Assembly: GCA_001778375.1 (NCBI GenBank)
Contig: MFGV01000082.1
Location: 1-64,000 of the forward strand
Source of the DNA: Candidatus Firestonebacteria bacterium RIFOXYD2_FULL_39_29
GTDB taxonomy: Bacteria; Oederibacteriota; D2-FULL-39-29
Direction of reading: 5' to 3'
DNA: 64,000 bases
Made by a program: the position numbers and the translations under genes. The notes beneath the pieces are model-generated. The model worked only from the letters and a program-made list of their open reading frames with translations, had not been told where the DNA came from and searched no databases. Numbering within the stretch: position 1 is the first letter of the stretch; each line of letters starts with the position of its first letter. Positions 18,126 through 27,257 of this stretch are shown here, in pieces.

Positions 18126-18184
18126 CTTATGATTGCTTTTTACGTATTTACGGTAATAGTGTATTGTTATAGGGAGGTAAGGAT

Positions 18185-18775
18185 ATGAGACCCAAGCTGG
18201 TTGTATATCTTTTATTGCTAGTGTTATCAATTATATTATTATTGTCACCTGGAGTAGTTTATACGATAGAAAGCGCAATATTTGATTTTGGACGACAAAT
18301 CGGAATATCTAACTTTATTATGGGAAAGACAGTTGACATTGTATTTATCACTATACCTATAGTTTTGTTCATTCTAATTGTAAAGACTCTATTAGAGAAA
18401 TCAAAACTAGCAATAATTAAGACCAAGAATAAATGGAATTGGAATGCATTTTGGATGGGTTGCCTATGGTATTTATGGCATAGAATGTGGATAAAGGGAT
18501 TCTTAATCCTTTTTGTAACAATCATACTTGCTCTAACCTTAAATGTTATTGGTGTGATAATAGCAGCCGTTTATTGTGGCGTAAATGGGACTAAAGATTT
18601 AACAAAATTCAAAGCAGAAGGGAAAGAAGATTTTTCGGAATTCACGGTTAGACTTAGTGGCAACACAAAGACCTGCCCATCATGTGCTGAAAAAATCAAA
18701 GCAGAGGCAAAAGTATGCAGATACTGTGGTAGAGATGTCCCATCAACACATGAAGGAGATGAAAGAAATGCCTAA
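18185..18775 (+). CDS. Membrane protein with C-terminal zinc ribbon
   Basis: 196 residues, with AGGGAGG just upstream. Three or four hydrophobic segments (about 5-28, 55-78, 108-138) are followed by a cytoplasmic zinc ribbon with CPSC near 162 and CRYCG near 177. The middle WNAFWMGCLWYLWHRMW segment resembles DUF2628-type membrane proteins. The last codons overlap the next gene by 8 bases, so translation of the two is coupled. The biochemical role is unknown. Upstream lies a CGTATTTA motif (18143-18150) shared with other genes of the mobile regions. Confidence 0.65.
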   Translation: MRPKLVVYLLLLVLSIILLLSPGVVYTIESAIFDFGRQIGISNFIMGKTVDIVFITIPIVLFILIVKTLLEKSKLAIIKTKNKWNWNAFWMGCLWYLWHRMWIKGFLILFVTIILALTLNVIGVIIAAVYCGVNGTKDLTKFKAEGKEDFSEFTVRLSGNTKTCPSCAEKIKAEAKVCRYCGRDVPSTHEGDERNA

Positions 18776-19004
18776 AAAGAAACAAGCTAGAATATCGCTT
18801 ATCCTTACTAAGAGGGAAAGAGATTTTCTAAAGTCTTTTAAGAATAAGTGCAAAAATAGTGGAGGAGATAACCTCTCATATGGTGAAATCCTTAGAGCTA
18901 TGGTTAAAGTATTTAAAAAACTTAAAGTTAAACCAGACAATCTTAAGAACGAAGTTGACTTAATTAAACGCATTTGTATCAAGGCTAGGATACCGTACAA
19001 ATAA
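18768..19004 (+). CDS. Small basic protein, paralogue of the product at 17847
   Basis: 78 residues from the ATG at 18768, which has GAAGGAGAT upstream. The frame is open further upstream but without a ribosome-binding site. The product begins MPKKKQARISLILTKRERD and contains a GGDNLSYGEILRAMVKVFKKL core that aligns with the 17847 protein. Likely a small nucleic-acid-binding regulator; this is inference from charge, size and paralogy. It overlaps the end of the membrane-protein gene. Confidence 0.6.
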   Translation: MPKKKQARISLILTKRERDFLKSFKNKCKNSGGDNLSYGEILRAMVKVFKKLKVKPDNLKNEVDLIKRICIKARIPYK

Positions 19005-19066
19005 GTAATCTTAATATTACCCATGAAAATATTTACAATTAACTACAAATTTGAAGGAGGGGCCAA

Positions 19067-20038
19067 ATGAAAAGCATGATGATTGTATTTTCAATGCTGA
19101 TGGTACTGGGTTGTGGGAAGAATCCTCTCCTAACGGTTTTGTCACCTACTACGACAGGTGGTGGCGGCGGAGGAACCACCATTACTATTCCTAAGGTTGA
19201 AGCAGCCACCATATTACCTAACGGTGGAAGTTTCACCAATTCAGTTATTGTAACCATATATTGTAACACTCCTGGGGCAACCATCCAGTATACTACGGAT
19301 GGAACAGACCCGGCCAAGGCCCCGAGCAGAGCTTGTAAAGTCATTGATTATGGCGGCCCTCTTTCATTAACCAACTCAGCCACATTAAAGGTTAAGGCTT
19401 TTAAATCAGGTTATAACCCTAGTGATGTAGCTGCTGCAAGTTTCGTTATAAATAATATTCCTATAACCAAAGTCTTTTATGGTACTGTACCTCAAGCCGG
19501 TATATCTATCGTTCTCACCGAAAGTGGCTCACCAGTTGCATCTCTTACATCAGATGGTTCTGGTAATTTCAGTGCGCCTATCCCCGATAGGATAGGAGAC
19601 TATTCTGTAAACATAGGTGCAAGTTCTACTTGGACTTCCCAGGCTTTCAGTGTTTCATCCCAGGCTGGAAAGGATTTAAAGGTAGATTTCAATCAGAAGG
19701 CTCTCGTGGTTCCTGTCCAGTCTTTTACCTATACCCCATCGTACCCAGAGGGAACCCGGGATTATGCTCTTTCCTGGCCAACCACCGCAGGTTTAAATTA
19801 TGATATCTATAGGATTTCCCCCAGTCCTACTGGGGATTGGGAGTACTACGCTTCTTGTTCTGCTGTACCAAATCCTTTTACCTTGGCTTGGCATGGTCCT
19901 ACAACTTATAGTGCCTGGAAGGTAAAAGCCTATACTTCTGCCAGTTCAATGACTTCTTCAGACTCTTCCAGCGAGGTTTCTTATACTATATCGCTCTACA
20001 AAGAAGGCTGGTCTGATATTGTGGAGACTATATTCTAA
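19067..20038 (+). CDS. Lipoprotein with chitobiase/Ig-like C-terminal-type domain
   Basis: 323 residues. The N-terminus MKSMMIVFSMLMVLGCGK has a clear lipobox (VLGC), followed by a low-complexity Thr/Gly linker with six consecutive Gly. Residues about 45-130 match the CHB_HEX_C_1-type domain (GATIQYTTDGTDP, LKVKAFKSGYNPSD), and the rest is beta-rich, resembling fibronectin-like folds, without catalytic motifs. It is preceded by GGAGGGG. Probably an outer-membrane-anchored binding protein. Its base composition is less AT-rich than the surface block and resembles the mobile region around it. Confidence 0.75.
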   Translation: MKSMMIVFSMLMVLGCGKNPLLTVLSPTTTGGGGGGTTITIPKVEAATILPNGGSFTNSVIVTIYCNTPGATIQYTTDGTDPAKAPSRACKVIDYGGPLSLTNSATLKVKAFKSGYNPSDVAAASFVINNIPITKVFYGTVPQAGISIVLTESGSPVASLTSDGSGNFSAPIPDRIGDYSVNIGASSTWTSQAFSVSSQAGKDLKVDFNQKALVVPVQSFTYTPSYPEGTRDYALSWPTTAGLNYDIYRISPSPTGDWEYYASCSAVPNPFTLAWHGPTTYSAWKVKAYTSASSMTSSDSSSEVSYTISLYKEGWSDIVETIF

Positions 20039-20120
20039 TTCCTACGTATGATGCAGAGTGAAACATTTTTATATTTTTATATTGACCAAGTAACATCTTG
20101 TACTAACAGAAGGTACAGCA

Positions 20121-20348
20121 ATGACAAAGATTAATAAAGGGTCGCTCAATGGCAATTGCCACAAAGATAAAGATATTGAATCAAGAATTTCTCTCAATGT
20201 TAATGATGTTGCTGGATTAGTTGATTGTGCTTTTAAGGTATCAGACAAACGGGTAGCAACATTAAAGTTATTGAAAGAAGCCATTTTGAAAAACAATAGT
20301 GATGATGTCTTGAAATACGCAAAAATAATATGCGGGTTAAATGTATGA
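20121..20348 (+). CDS. Small hypothetical protein
   Basis: 75 residues, MTKINKGSLNGNCHKDKD..., soluble, without signal or known motif; the C-terminal half looks helical. The upstream sequence AGAAGGTACAGCA gives a modest ribosome-binding site. A half copy of the AGTAACAT motif lies at 20089-20096, before this gene. I do not recognise it. Confidence 0.45.
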   Translation: MTKINKGSLNGNCHKDKDIESRISLNVNDVAGLVDCAFKVSDKRVATLKLLKEAILKNNSDDVLKYAKIICGLNV

Positions 20349-20504
20349 AGTTGAAAGATGAAGAAAGCATTGGAATTCTTTCTTACACAATGTCTGTTGG
20401 TGGTCTTTATACGGCAACGAGACCGTAGGAATAAATAATTTCAGCTAATGTGTCTTAATTTAAACCCTACTATATACTACTGTATACATTCGTATTATCT
20501 TTGT

Positions 20505-22388
20505 ATGAATGATTTATTCTCAACCGATACTGAACCTTTAGGGAACTACCGCATCATCAGGGATGTCGACCTGCCTTTCTTTGCCTCTGTTTTAGAGAAA
20601 TCCAATATCATCTCTCTCGCCCTCACGACCACCGGTCTGGATGTTTTCTCAGACCGCATAGTCGGGATATCTTTATCTGTTTGCGCCAAAGAAGCTTTTT
20701 ATATCCCTCTATCTCATAACCAAGGTGTTAACCTCAACCCTTCAGAGGTCTTATCTTTTCTCAAGCCTATTCTAGAGCGTAGTAGGATTATATCCCACGA
20801 CCTCAAGTTTGTTTACAAGTTCCTCCTTCGTCAGGGTATATCCCTTAACATCTATTCCGATACTCTATTGCTTTCCCATCTCGATGATGTTAACCAATCT
20901 TTATCTCTCAAATCCCTTGCGTCCCGTTACCTCGGTTTGAATATGGTCTGCTTCTCCGACCTCTTCTTCCGCAGGAAGAAATCTTCTATCCCCAATATCT
21001 CCGACCTTCCCGCCAAGGATGTTTATATTTATCCCTGTGCCGATGCCGATATATGCTACCGCCTTTACCGCTATTTTCTTCTGAGGAGTATTTATCTTAA
21101 CCCTTCCCTCCTCGATAAAATCCGGGATTATTCTTACAGCATTACAGCCGGAGACCTCACACTCCCAGGCCTCCATGTTATCGAGCGTAATCTCATTCGT
21201 ACCGTAGCCCACATGGAACTCAACGGCATCTCTATCAATAGTTTGTCTTTAGAGGAGCACATCGAAGAGATGACCTCGGAGATTGAAATCTTTAAATCCA
21301 GCATCTCAGCTTTATCTCCTTCCGGCATTGACCTTAACAGCAACCAGCAGGTCTCGCATCTTTTATACTCCGATCTCAAGCTTCCATACAAGGGTCCCAT
21401 CACCAAGAGCCGGACTCCGTCTGTTTCCACGCCCTGTCTTAAGAGAATCGAAGACCTGCATCCTGTTGTCAAAGCCATTATAGAATACCGCACCCTCGTA
21501 AAACAGAAGGGGATGTTAGAGGGATATTTATCGTCTATAAATCCTTACACAAATGCAATCCATACATCATTCCTTCAATGGCATGTGCCCTCAGGACGCT
21601 TCGCAAGTTCTACTCCAAATCTCCAGAATGTCCCCGAAGACCTTCGGCGTCATTTCATAGCCCGGGCGGGCTACACCTTTGTCAACTTTGATTATTCGCA
21701 GATAGAATACCGTGTCATCGCCAGCCTCGCCCAGGAGGAGCCTCTCATTCAATCTTTTAACGAGGACAAAGACATTCATCGCGAAACTGCCGCTATTCTT
21801 TTCAATGTCCCTTATTCTCTTGTCACCGACGACCAGCGGAGGAAGGGAAAGACGATAAACTTCGCCTTAATTTTTGGTATGGAATCCTTCAGTCTCGCCG
21901 ACCGCCTCAAGATTGACCGCGCCTCCGCGAAGCAACTTTTGGAGGATTACTTCACCGCAGTTCCTAAAATCAAGTCGTTCATAGACTCCACCCACAAGCA
22001 GGTCGTCGACCTCGGCTTTGTCGAAACCTACTTTGGCCGTCGTCGCTATATCCCCGAAGCCCAAAGCAAAGACCGAAAACTCCATGGCTACGGCCTCCGG
22101 TCCGCCGTGTCACATCGAATTCAAGGTACCGCCAGCGATATTCTCAAGCTTGCAATGCTTCGTGTCTCCAAGGAGTTTAATCTAAAGGCTACTTTTAATA
22201 ACACAAGCCCTATAAAGCTTCTCCTCACTGTCCACGACTCCCTGCTGTTCGAAGTCCACGAAAGCGTTCCTTTGGAGGATTTCAAACAAAGGGTTTTAAA
22301 GTGTATGCAGATAAATATCTCCGGCTTTTGTCATCTGTCTGTCTCCTGCTCCACCGGCCAGGTTTGGAGCGATCTAAAAGACCTATAA
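20505..22388 (+). CDS. Divergent family A DNA polymerase (PolA-like, no 5' nuclease domain)
   Basis: 627 residues from the ATG at 20505; the frame is open 19 codons upstream but the first plausible protein start is MNDLFSTD. Residues about 15-200 are a 3'-5' exonuclease fold whose first motif is ALTTTGLD where DTETTGLD is expected, so the metal-binding Asp and Glu are lost and proofreading is probably absent. The polymerase domain keeps motif A (FDYSQIEYR) and motif B (RRKGKTINFALIFG, with Ala and Phe replacing the usual Gly and Tyr). Motif C is TVHDSLLFEV with Ser where Pol I has Glu. The DNA is distinctly C-rich compared with its neighbours, suggesting transfer. Likely a replicase of the mobile element. 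Confidence 0.9.
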   Translation: MNDLFSTDTEPLGNYRIIRDVDLPFFASVLEKSNIISLALTTTGLDVFSDRIVGISLSVCAKEAFYIPLSHNQGVNLNPSEVLSFLKPILERSRIISHDLKFVYKFLLRQGISLNIYSDTLLLSHLDDVNQSLSLKSLASRYLGLNMVCFSDLFFRRKKSSIPNISDLPAKDVYIYPCADADICYRLYRYFLLRSIYLNPSLLDKIRDYSYSITAGDLTLPGLHVIERNLIRTVAHMELNGISINSLSLEEHIEEMTSEIEIFKSSISALSPSGIDLNSNQQVSHLLYSDLKLPYKGPITKSRTPSVSTPCLKRIEDLHPVVKAIIEYRTLVKQKGMLEGYLSSINPYTNAIHTSFLQWHVPSGRFASSTPNLQNVPEDLRRHFIARAGYTFVNFDYSQIEYRVIASLAQEEPLIQSFNEDKDIHRETAAILFNVPYSLVTDDQRRKGKTINFALIFGMESFSLADRLKIDRASAKQLLEDYFTAVPKIKSFIDSTHKQVVDLGFVETYFGRRRYIPEAQSKDRKLHGYGLRSAVSHRIQGTASDILKLAMLRVSKEFNLKATFNNTSPIKLLLTVHDSLLFEVHESVPLEDFKQRVLKCMQINISGFCHLSVSCSTGQVWSDLKDL

Positions 22389-22404
22389 GTAACATGTATG
22401 TAAC
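22385..22404 (+). repeat. Post-stop motif, copy 1
   Basis: ATAAGTAACAT runs through the polymerase stop codon (TAA 22386-22388) and continues as GTATGTAAC, giving the near-palindrome GTAACATGTATGTAAC (22389-22404). Close copies follow genes at 57325-57343 and 61044-61061. Confidence 0.75.
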
Positions 22405-22567
22405 CTGCCTGTCTTTGTGTGCCTCGTGCATCATGTGCAGCTAATTTAAGAACCTAAACATAGCCATGATTTTTAGCTTTATAATAAGTATTCGATGCTA
22501 TATAATATCCAAAGAGTTAATCATGATTGGAGCTAAACCACATAAATAAATTAAAAATGGAGCCGTT

Positions 22568-23908
22568 ATGGAATGGAAAGAGACGGAAGTACTGGAGTTT
22601 AAAAAGTCCACTTCTGAGCTAAAAGAGGCGGTCATTTCTATCGTCGCTATTTTAAATAAACATAAAAACGGCAAGGTGTATTTCGGCATTAAGAATAATG
22701 GCGATGTAATCGGTCAAGCAATTGGCTCAGCTACCCAAAGAGACATTTCACAAGCAATTTCAAACCATATTGAACCTAAAATATATCCTTTGATTAAAGC
22801 TGTAAATATTAAAGGCAAATCCTGTATCAAAGTTGAATTTCAAGGCGAGGACGTTCCTTATCATGCATACGGACGTGTTTATATCCGAGTTGCCGATGAA
22901 GATAAGCAGTTAAGTCCTTATGAGATAAGAAGAGCTGTTTTAAAAAAGCATATTGATAACTCCAAATGGGAATCTGGATATTCTGAGTATGGTATCAGGC
23001 GAGTCAATGTAAAAGTTGTAAAAGATTTGATTAGGAAAGCAAACATAGCCAAAAGAATAGATTTCAAGTTTAATGATGTTGAAGCAGTCCTTGCCAAGTT
23101 GGATTTGATACGCAACGGAAGGTTATTGAAAGCAGCGGAGCCGCTGTTTTGCAATAAAAATTCTTTTGAAGTGCAAGCCGCAGTTTTTGCCGGTGTTGAT
23201 AAGATAACATTTCTGGATATAAACAAAATCACCGGTAATTTGTTTGATATTCTGGAGAAATCTGAGGCCTATGTACGAGAGCATATTAATTGGGGCGTAA
23301 AATTCGGCAAGCTTGAACGCGAGGAAATCCCTGAAATACCTGTCAAGGCTATAAGAGAAGCCTTAGTCAATTCATTATGTCACAGGGATTATTCTGTCCC
23401 TAAGGGTAATGAAATTGCAATATTTAAAAACAGGGTTGAAATATATAATCCCGGAGGATTTCCAGACGAGTTGTCACCGAAAGATTATATTCTTGGTAAA
23501 GAAAGGTCTATCTTAAGGAATCCACTGATTGCAGAAGTATTCTATAAGGCAAAAGAAATTGAAAAGTGGGGTTCAGGTATTAAGCGCATCTATGATGAAT
23601 GCAAGGTAAATAACGTTAAGGTCGAGTTTCAGATTCTTAAAACAGGATTTTTGGTAGTATTTTACAGGAATGCGTCGAGCAAATATTTGAAAGAAACCGC
23701 CCAGAACTTGCCCAGAAACCGCCCAGAAACCGCCCAGAAGATAATTGATGAAATTCTAAAGAATCCATACATAACAAGGGGGAAATTGGCAGCAGAAATT
23801 GGTATTTCCGAAGATCGTGTAAAACATCAGGTATCTGCTCTAAGGAAGCAAGGGGTTCTAAAAAGAATTGGCGGAGATAAAGGCGGGCATTGGGAAGTTA
23901 TTAAATAG
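22568..23908 (+). CDS. AlbA_2/Schlafen-type regulator with RecG-like ATPase-fold C-terminus
   Basis: 446 residues. Residues about 1-120 form the Schlafen AlbA_2 domain (ETEVLEFKKS, GKVYFGIKNNGDVIG, YIRVADEDKQLS). About 250-370 is the HATPase_c_4-type region found in so-called RecG-like regulators (REALVNSLCHRDYS, NPGGFPDELSP, KWGSGIKRIYDEC), and about 385-446 is a winged helix (RGKLAAEIGISEDRVKHQV). A transcriptional regulator or nucleic-acid sensor is the usual annotation. Before the winged helix is a tandem CCCAGAAACCG-type repeat (about 23695-23740). Such genes are common in defence and mobile regions. Confidence 0.85.
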   Translation: MEWKETEVLEFKKSTSELKEAVISIVAILNKHKNGKVYFGIKNNGDVIGQAIGSATQRDISQAISNHIEPKIYPLIKAVNIKGKSCIKVEFQGEDVPYHAYGRVYIRVADEDKQLSPYEIRRAVLKKHIDNSKWESGYSEYGIRRVNVKVVKDLIRKANIAKRIDFKFNDVEAVLAKLDLIRNGRLLKAAEPLFCNKNSFEVQAAVFAGVDKITFLDINKITGNLFDILEKSEAYVREHINWGVKFGKLEREEIPEIPVKAIREALVNSLCHRDYSVPKGNEIAIFKNRVEIYNPGGFPDELSPKDYILGKERSILRNPLIAEVFYKAKEIEKWGSGIKRIYDECKVNNVKVEFQILKTGFLVVFYRNASSKYLKETAQNLPRNRPETAQKIIDEILKNPYITRGKLAAEIGISEDRVKHQVSALRKQGVLKRIGGDKGGHWEVIK

Positions 23909-23927
23909 TTTTTAAAGGAGTAATTCA

Positions 23928-24101
23928 ATGCCTGAATATAGGATTAACTTAGTTCTTACAGAGATAGAGAAACTAACGCTAAGTTCGCTTTCAAATACAA
24001 GATTCTTACTTTCGACAGAAATAAGTCTTTTAAAAAAGCTCGATAAATTTGTTGTTTTAGTCAGTGAAGTGAGCGAAAGAACTGTGAACGATAAAGGTTG
24101 A
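23928..24101 (+). CDS. Small hypothetical protein
   Basis: 57 residues, MPEYRINLVLTEIEKLTLSS..., starting 7 bases after AAAGGAG and 19 bases after the upstream regulator gene. The product is soluble and helical. The good ribosome-binding site and tight spacing support a real gene in the same transcript. No known family is visible. Confidence 0.5.
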   Translation: MPEYRINLVLTEIEKLTLSSLSNTRFLLSTEISLLKKLDKFVVLVSEVSERTVNDKG

Positions 24102-24176
24102 AGTAAATATTGGGTTGGACAACCCTAAAGATAGTGCAGAAACAACCTGGAGGAATATGAGCTTTATAAAAACTAT

Positions 24177-25727
24177 ATGGAGCTGACAACTTTCAATCAG
24201 ATAGTCTTGTCTGTTATTTTTATTTTCCTTAATGGATTCTTTGTTCTTGCCGAATTTGGTATTGTTAAAGTCCGGCATACTCAGCTTAACAGTCTGATTA
24301 TCCGTGGAAATAGAAAAGCTAAAATTACGCAAGACATTATTAATAAATTAGATTACTATCTTAATGCCTGCCAACTTGGAATAACTATAGCCAGTATCGG
24401 ACTGGGCTGGATCGGAGAACCGGTCATAGCCGGAATAATCGGGTCTTTACTTCCGGGCTTTTTAACCGAGCATGCTTTACATATAATATCATTTACAGTT
24501 GCATTTGCAATAATAGCGTTTTTGCATATTGTTATAGGGGAACTTGTCCCGAAATCCATTGCAATAAGAAAGCCATTATCTTCTGCTCTTTTTTCTGCGT
24601 TACCTCTCTATATGTTTTCTAAAATATTTTATTTGCCGCTCATTATATTAAACAAGAGCTCAAATATGATATTAAGAATAATAGGAGTTCCGCCGGAAAT
24701 GACATATCACATAGCATATTCTGAAGAAGAATTCAGAGCAATACTTTCGGAATCTCAACAACAAGGTAATTTTTCACTAAACAGACTTTTTCTTACAGAA
24801 AATGCTCTTAATTTTGGGAAATTAACAGTTTCAAGTATAATGGTTCCTTTTGAAAAACTGATAGTACTTTATATTGATAAACCCTGGAAAGAAAATTTAA
24901 TAATAATAAAACAATATAAAAGAAGCAGATATCCTTTATGTCAGGGAAACAAGGGCAATATTCTTGGTTATATCCATTTAAAGGATATAGTAATCTCAAA
25001 TTTAGATACTGAAACACCGGGAATCTTAAAGCAAATATTAAGACCAATAATATTTGTCATGTCTAATGTTCTAATAGAAGACTTGTTGAGAGAGTTTCAA
25101 AAAAGCAAGGCTCAAATAGCCCTGATTAATTCTGATAAAGGTCAAACAATAGGTTTTCTTTCATTTGAAGATATTGTTGAAGAACTTATAGGAGAAGTGC
25201 AAGATGAATTCACAACAGAAGTATTTGTGCATTTATCTGATCTAATCAGGAAGGAAGGTGTTATCGCTGACATGGGTGATATTGATAAAAAAGAAGCTAT
25301 CAGCATATTGATAGACAAGGCCGCGGTTTTATATCCCGAACTTAATAAAAAAGAATTAGTTGATGAAGTATGGAGAAGAGAAGCAATGCTATCTACGGCA
25401 ATCGGAAGTGAATTAGCTATACCTCATGCCAGAGTAGATGTATCTAAGACTATAATAATCTTTGGAAGATCAAAAGAGGGCATAGATTTTAACTCCTTTG
25501 ATAAAATTCCGGTAAAACTAATATTTCTTGTCATAACTCCGGTTTCTACACCAATAATGCAACTTCGAATTTTGGCAAAAATTGCGAAAATTGCAGAAAG
25601 CTACATATTTAGACAAAAATTAATGGAAGCAAAAAACGAAGATGATATATATAAGGTAATAGGATTGACTGATTTTTCATATCCTGTCGAGACGAGAGCT
25701 GCAAAAGAAGCTTCAATGGACGAGTAG
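24177..25727 (+). CDS. CNNM/CorC-type transporter fused to a PTS EIIA domain
   Basis: 516 residues. About 1-180 is a DUF21/CNNM transmembrane domain (NGFFVLAEFGIVKVR, HIVIGELVPKSIAIRKP). About 210-345 is a CBS pair (VSSIMVPFEKLIVL, GFLSFEDIVEELIGEV). Instead of the usual CorC-HlyC domain, residues about 348-500 form a PTS_EIIA_2 (fructose/nitrogen type) domain with the phosphorylatable His417 in ELAIPHARVD. Known CNNM proteins move magnesium or cobalt. Coupling to a phosphorelay domain suggests transport tuned by PTS state. Its end overlaps the convergent gene at 25713 by 15 bases. Confidence 0.85.
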   Translation: MELTTFNQIVLSVIFIFLNGFFVLAEFGIVKVRHTQLNSLIIRGNRKAKITQDIINKLDYYLNACQLGITIASIGLGWIGEPVIAGIIGSLLPGFLTEHALHIISFTVAFAIIAFLHIVIGELVPKSIAIRKPLSSALFSALPLYMFSKIFYLPLIILNKSSNMILRIIGVPPEMTYHIAYSEEEFRAILSESQQQGNFSLNRLFLTENALNFGKLTVSSIMVPFEKLIVLYIDKPWKENLIIIKQYKRSRYPLCQGNKGNILGYIHLKDIVISNLDTETPGILKQILRPIIFVMSNVLIEDLLREFQKSKAQIALINSDKGQTIGFLSFEDIVEELIGEVQDEFTTEVFVHLSDLIRKEGVIADMGDIDKKEAISILIDKAAVLYPELNKKELVDEVWRREAMLSTAIGSELAIPHARVDVSKTIIIFGRSKEGIDFNSFDKIPVKLIFLVITPVSTPIMQLRILAKIAKIAESYIFRQKLMEAKNEDDIYKVIGLTDFSYPVETRAAKEASMDE

Positions 25728-26747
25728 TATTATAATAAAATAAAAACCTAATACAGCAAGTCCTACCGGAATTCCGAATTTTGCCCAGTCTTTGCTTTTA
25801 ATTCCAAGTTTATTTGCGGCAATTATGTTGGGGATGTTCCCGGGTATTAACATTCCGCCGGAAATAAGAAGCGCAACAAGTGCGGATTTTATTTGATACA
25901 AACTCATGCTCGGAGCTATTTCAGCTGCGGTTAAAGTGGCATTGTCAAGCACGGCAGAGAAGATATTTATCCAGTAAAGTATTTCCGGAGATATTGCGGC
26001 AATATAATTGTCGATAAGGGGTTTGAATCCGGTGCCTAGGAAAATAAGAGCCATTACAAAAAGATAAATCTTTCCGGTTCTCATAACGATGTTCTTAAAA
26101 TGTTCCTTAGACTTCTCTTTTAATCCTGCACCTTTTGATAGATGTTTACCTGAAAAGTACGCTGCAATTGCTCCAAAAATAAATAAAGAGGAAATTATAT
26201 ACAGCCATAAATGAGTTGCTAAAAACCAAAAACCTGCAAAATACGGAGCACCTTTTAATTTTGCTGTCGCAATTGTGGAAAGAGGTTCACCTATGGGGGT
26301 GAGGGCAGCTCCAAGCCCAATAGAAAAGCAGGATAGAATTACAAGTTTGGTTTCATGTTTCTTGTCAAGTTTTAGGTGAGAAATCACTTCTACGAGTACC
26401 AGGGCAGCTATTATTGCAGTAATCATGCTGGATGCTAAGCCAAGTGAAAATACGAGCAAAAAAGAAAATAATCTTAATCCCATTAAATTGACCATGCGAT
26501 TTACATTGTCTTCGATAAAACCTTTAAGTTCCCGGAATAATAATCCGGCAATAAGTACTGCCGCGGTAATTTTTATAGGCTCAACCAGAGCTTCTTCAAT
26601 AATGTGGAATGACCACTGTGATGTTACTGAAACGGCCAAAACGCCCATTGAAAATAAAAATAGTTCTAGATTTTCCTCTACTTTTTTAATGGCAAAAGGA
26701 AGAATCAGCACGATAAACAATATTATAAATAAAGCTACAATAATCAT
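25713..26747 (-). CDS. DUF1646 family predicted cation carrier (copy 1)
   Basis: 344 residues, almost entirely hydrophobic with about ten membrane segments. Diagnostic stretches are CFSIGLGAALTPIGEPLST and GGMLIPGNIPNIIAANKLGIK, typical of DUF1646 proteins, which are predicted sodium- or cation-dependent carriers of the ion-transporter superfamily. GGAG precedes the ATG on the minus strand. A second member is at 46819 and the two share the same layout, so they are paralogues. The transported substrate is unknown. Confidence 0.85.
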   Translation of the reverse strand: MIIVALFIILFIVLILPFAIKKVEENLELFLFSMGVLAVSVTSQWSFHIIEEALVEPIKITAAVLIAGLLFRELKGFIEDNVNRMVNLMGLRLFSFLLVFSLGLASSMITAIIAALVLVEVISHLKLDKKHETKLVILSCFSIGLGAALTPIGEPLSTIATAKLKGAPYFAGFWFLATHLWLYIISSLFIFGAIAAYFSGKHLSKGAGLKEKSKEHFKNIVMRTGKIYLFVMALIFLGTGFKPLIDNYIAAISPEILYWINIFSAVLDNATLTAAEIAPSMSLYQIKSALVALLISGGMLIPGNIPNIIAANKLGIKSKDWAKFGIPVGLAVLGFYFIIILLVH

Positions 26748-26951
26748 TTCTTAATAACCACTCCTTTTTGTTATATCGGACAATGGTTATCATATCAAAA
26801 CGAATGAGTATATTCCATCATTAACGGCCTCTTATATTATACTCTGTGAACAAATACCTGTATTTCTTTTTATGGGAACATTCTAATGATTAAGGTTGTC
26901 TATGTATACAGAAGGAAAGCGGAGATATTTATTTGCAATTATGGAGGAGAA

Positions 26952-27134
26952 ATGACCAGTAAAAACGCAAGTAATGCGCCATCAGCAAAGAACAGTATCG
27001 GCAAAGAAAAACTATTGAAGGAAATAGAGAAAAAGTCATACGAGCTTTTTCTCAAGAGAAACGGCAGGCATGGTGATGATCTTCAGGATTGGCTGGATGC
27101 GGAAAAGATAGTCAAGAAGCAATTCGGAATATAG
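26952..27134 (+). CDS. DUF2934 mini-protein (copy 1)
   Basis: 60 residues from the ATG at 26952, preceded by GGAGGAGAA; an in-frame ATG at 26886 lacks such a site. The core YELFLKRNGRHGDDLQDWLDAE is a DUF2934 domain. Close relatives lie at 27627 and 53942. The family is small and soluble and has no assigned function; related proteins are often induced by stress in other bacteria. Confidence 0.8.
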   Translation: MTSKNASNAPSAKNSIGKEKLLKEIEKKSYELFLKRNGRHGDDLQDWLDAEKIVKKQFGI

Positions 27135-27194
27135 TAAAAATCGTGTTATTTTTGAGGCTACGGCCCTATTTTTCAACACTGTCGGCCTTTTATC

Positions 27195-27223
27195 TTGCTT
27201 TAAAAGCAGGGGTATTGTATAAT
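27195..27223 (+). promoter_or_regulatory. Sigma70-type promoter
   Basis: TTGCTT (27195-27200), a 17-base spacer, and TATAAT (27218-27223), followed 35 bases later by the start at 27258. Confidence 0.6.
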
Positions 27224-27257
27224 TCCATAAGAATTTGAGTTCGGGAAAAAGATCAAA

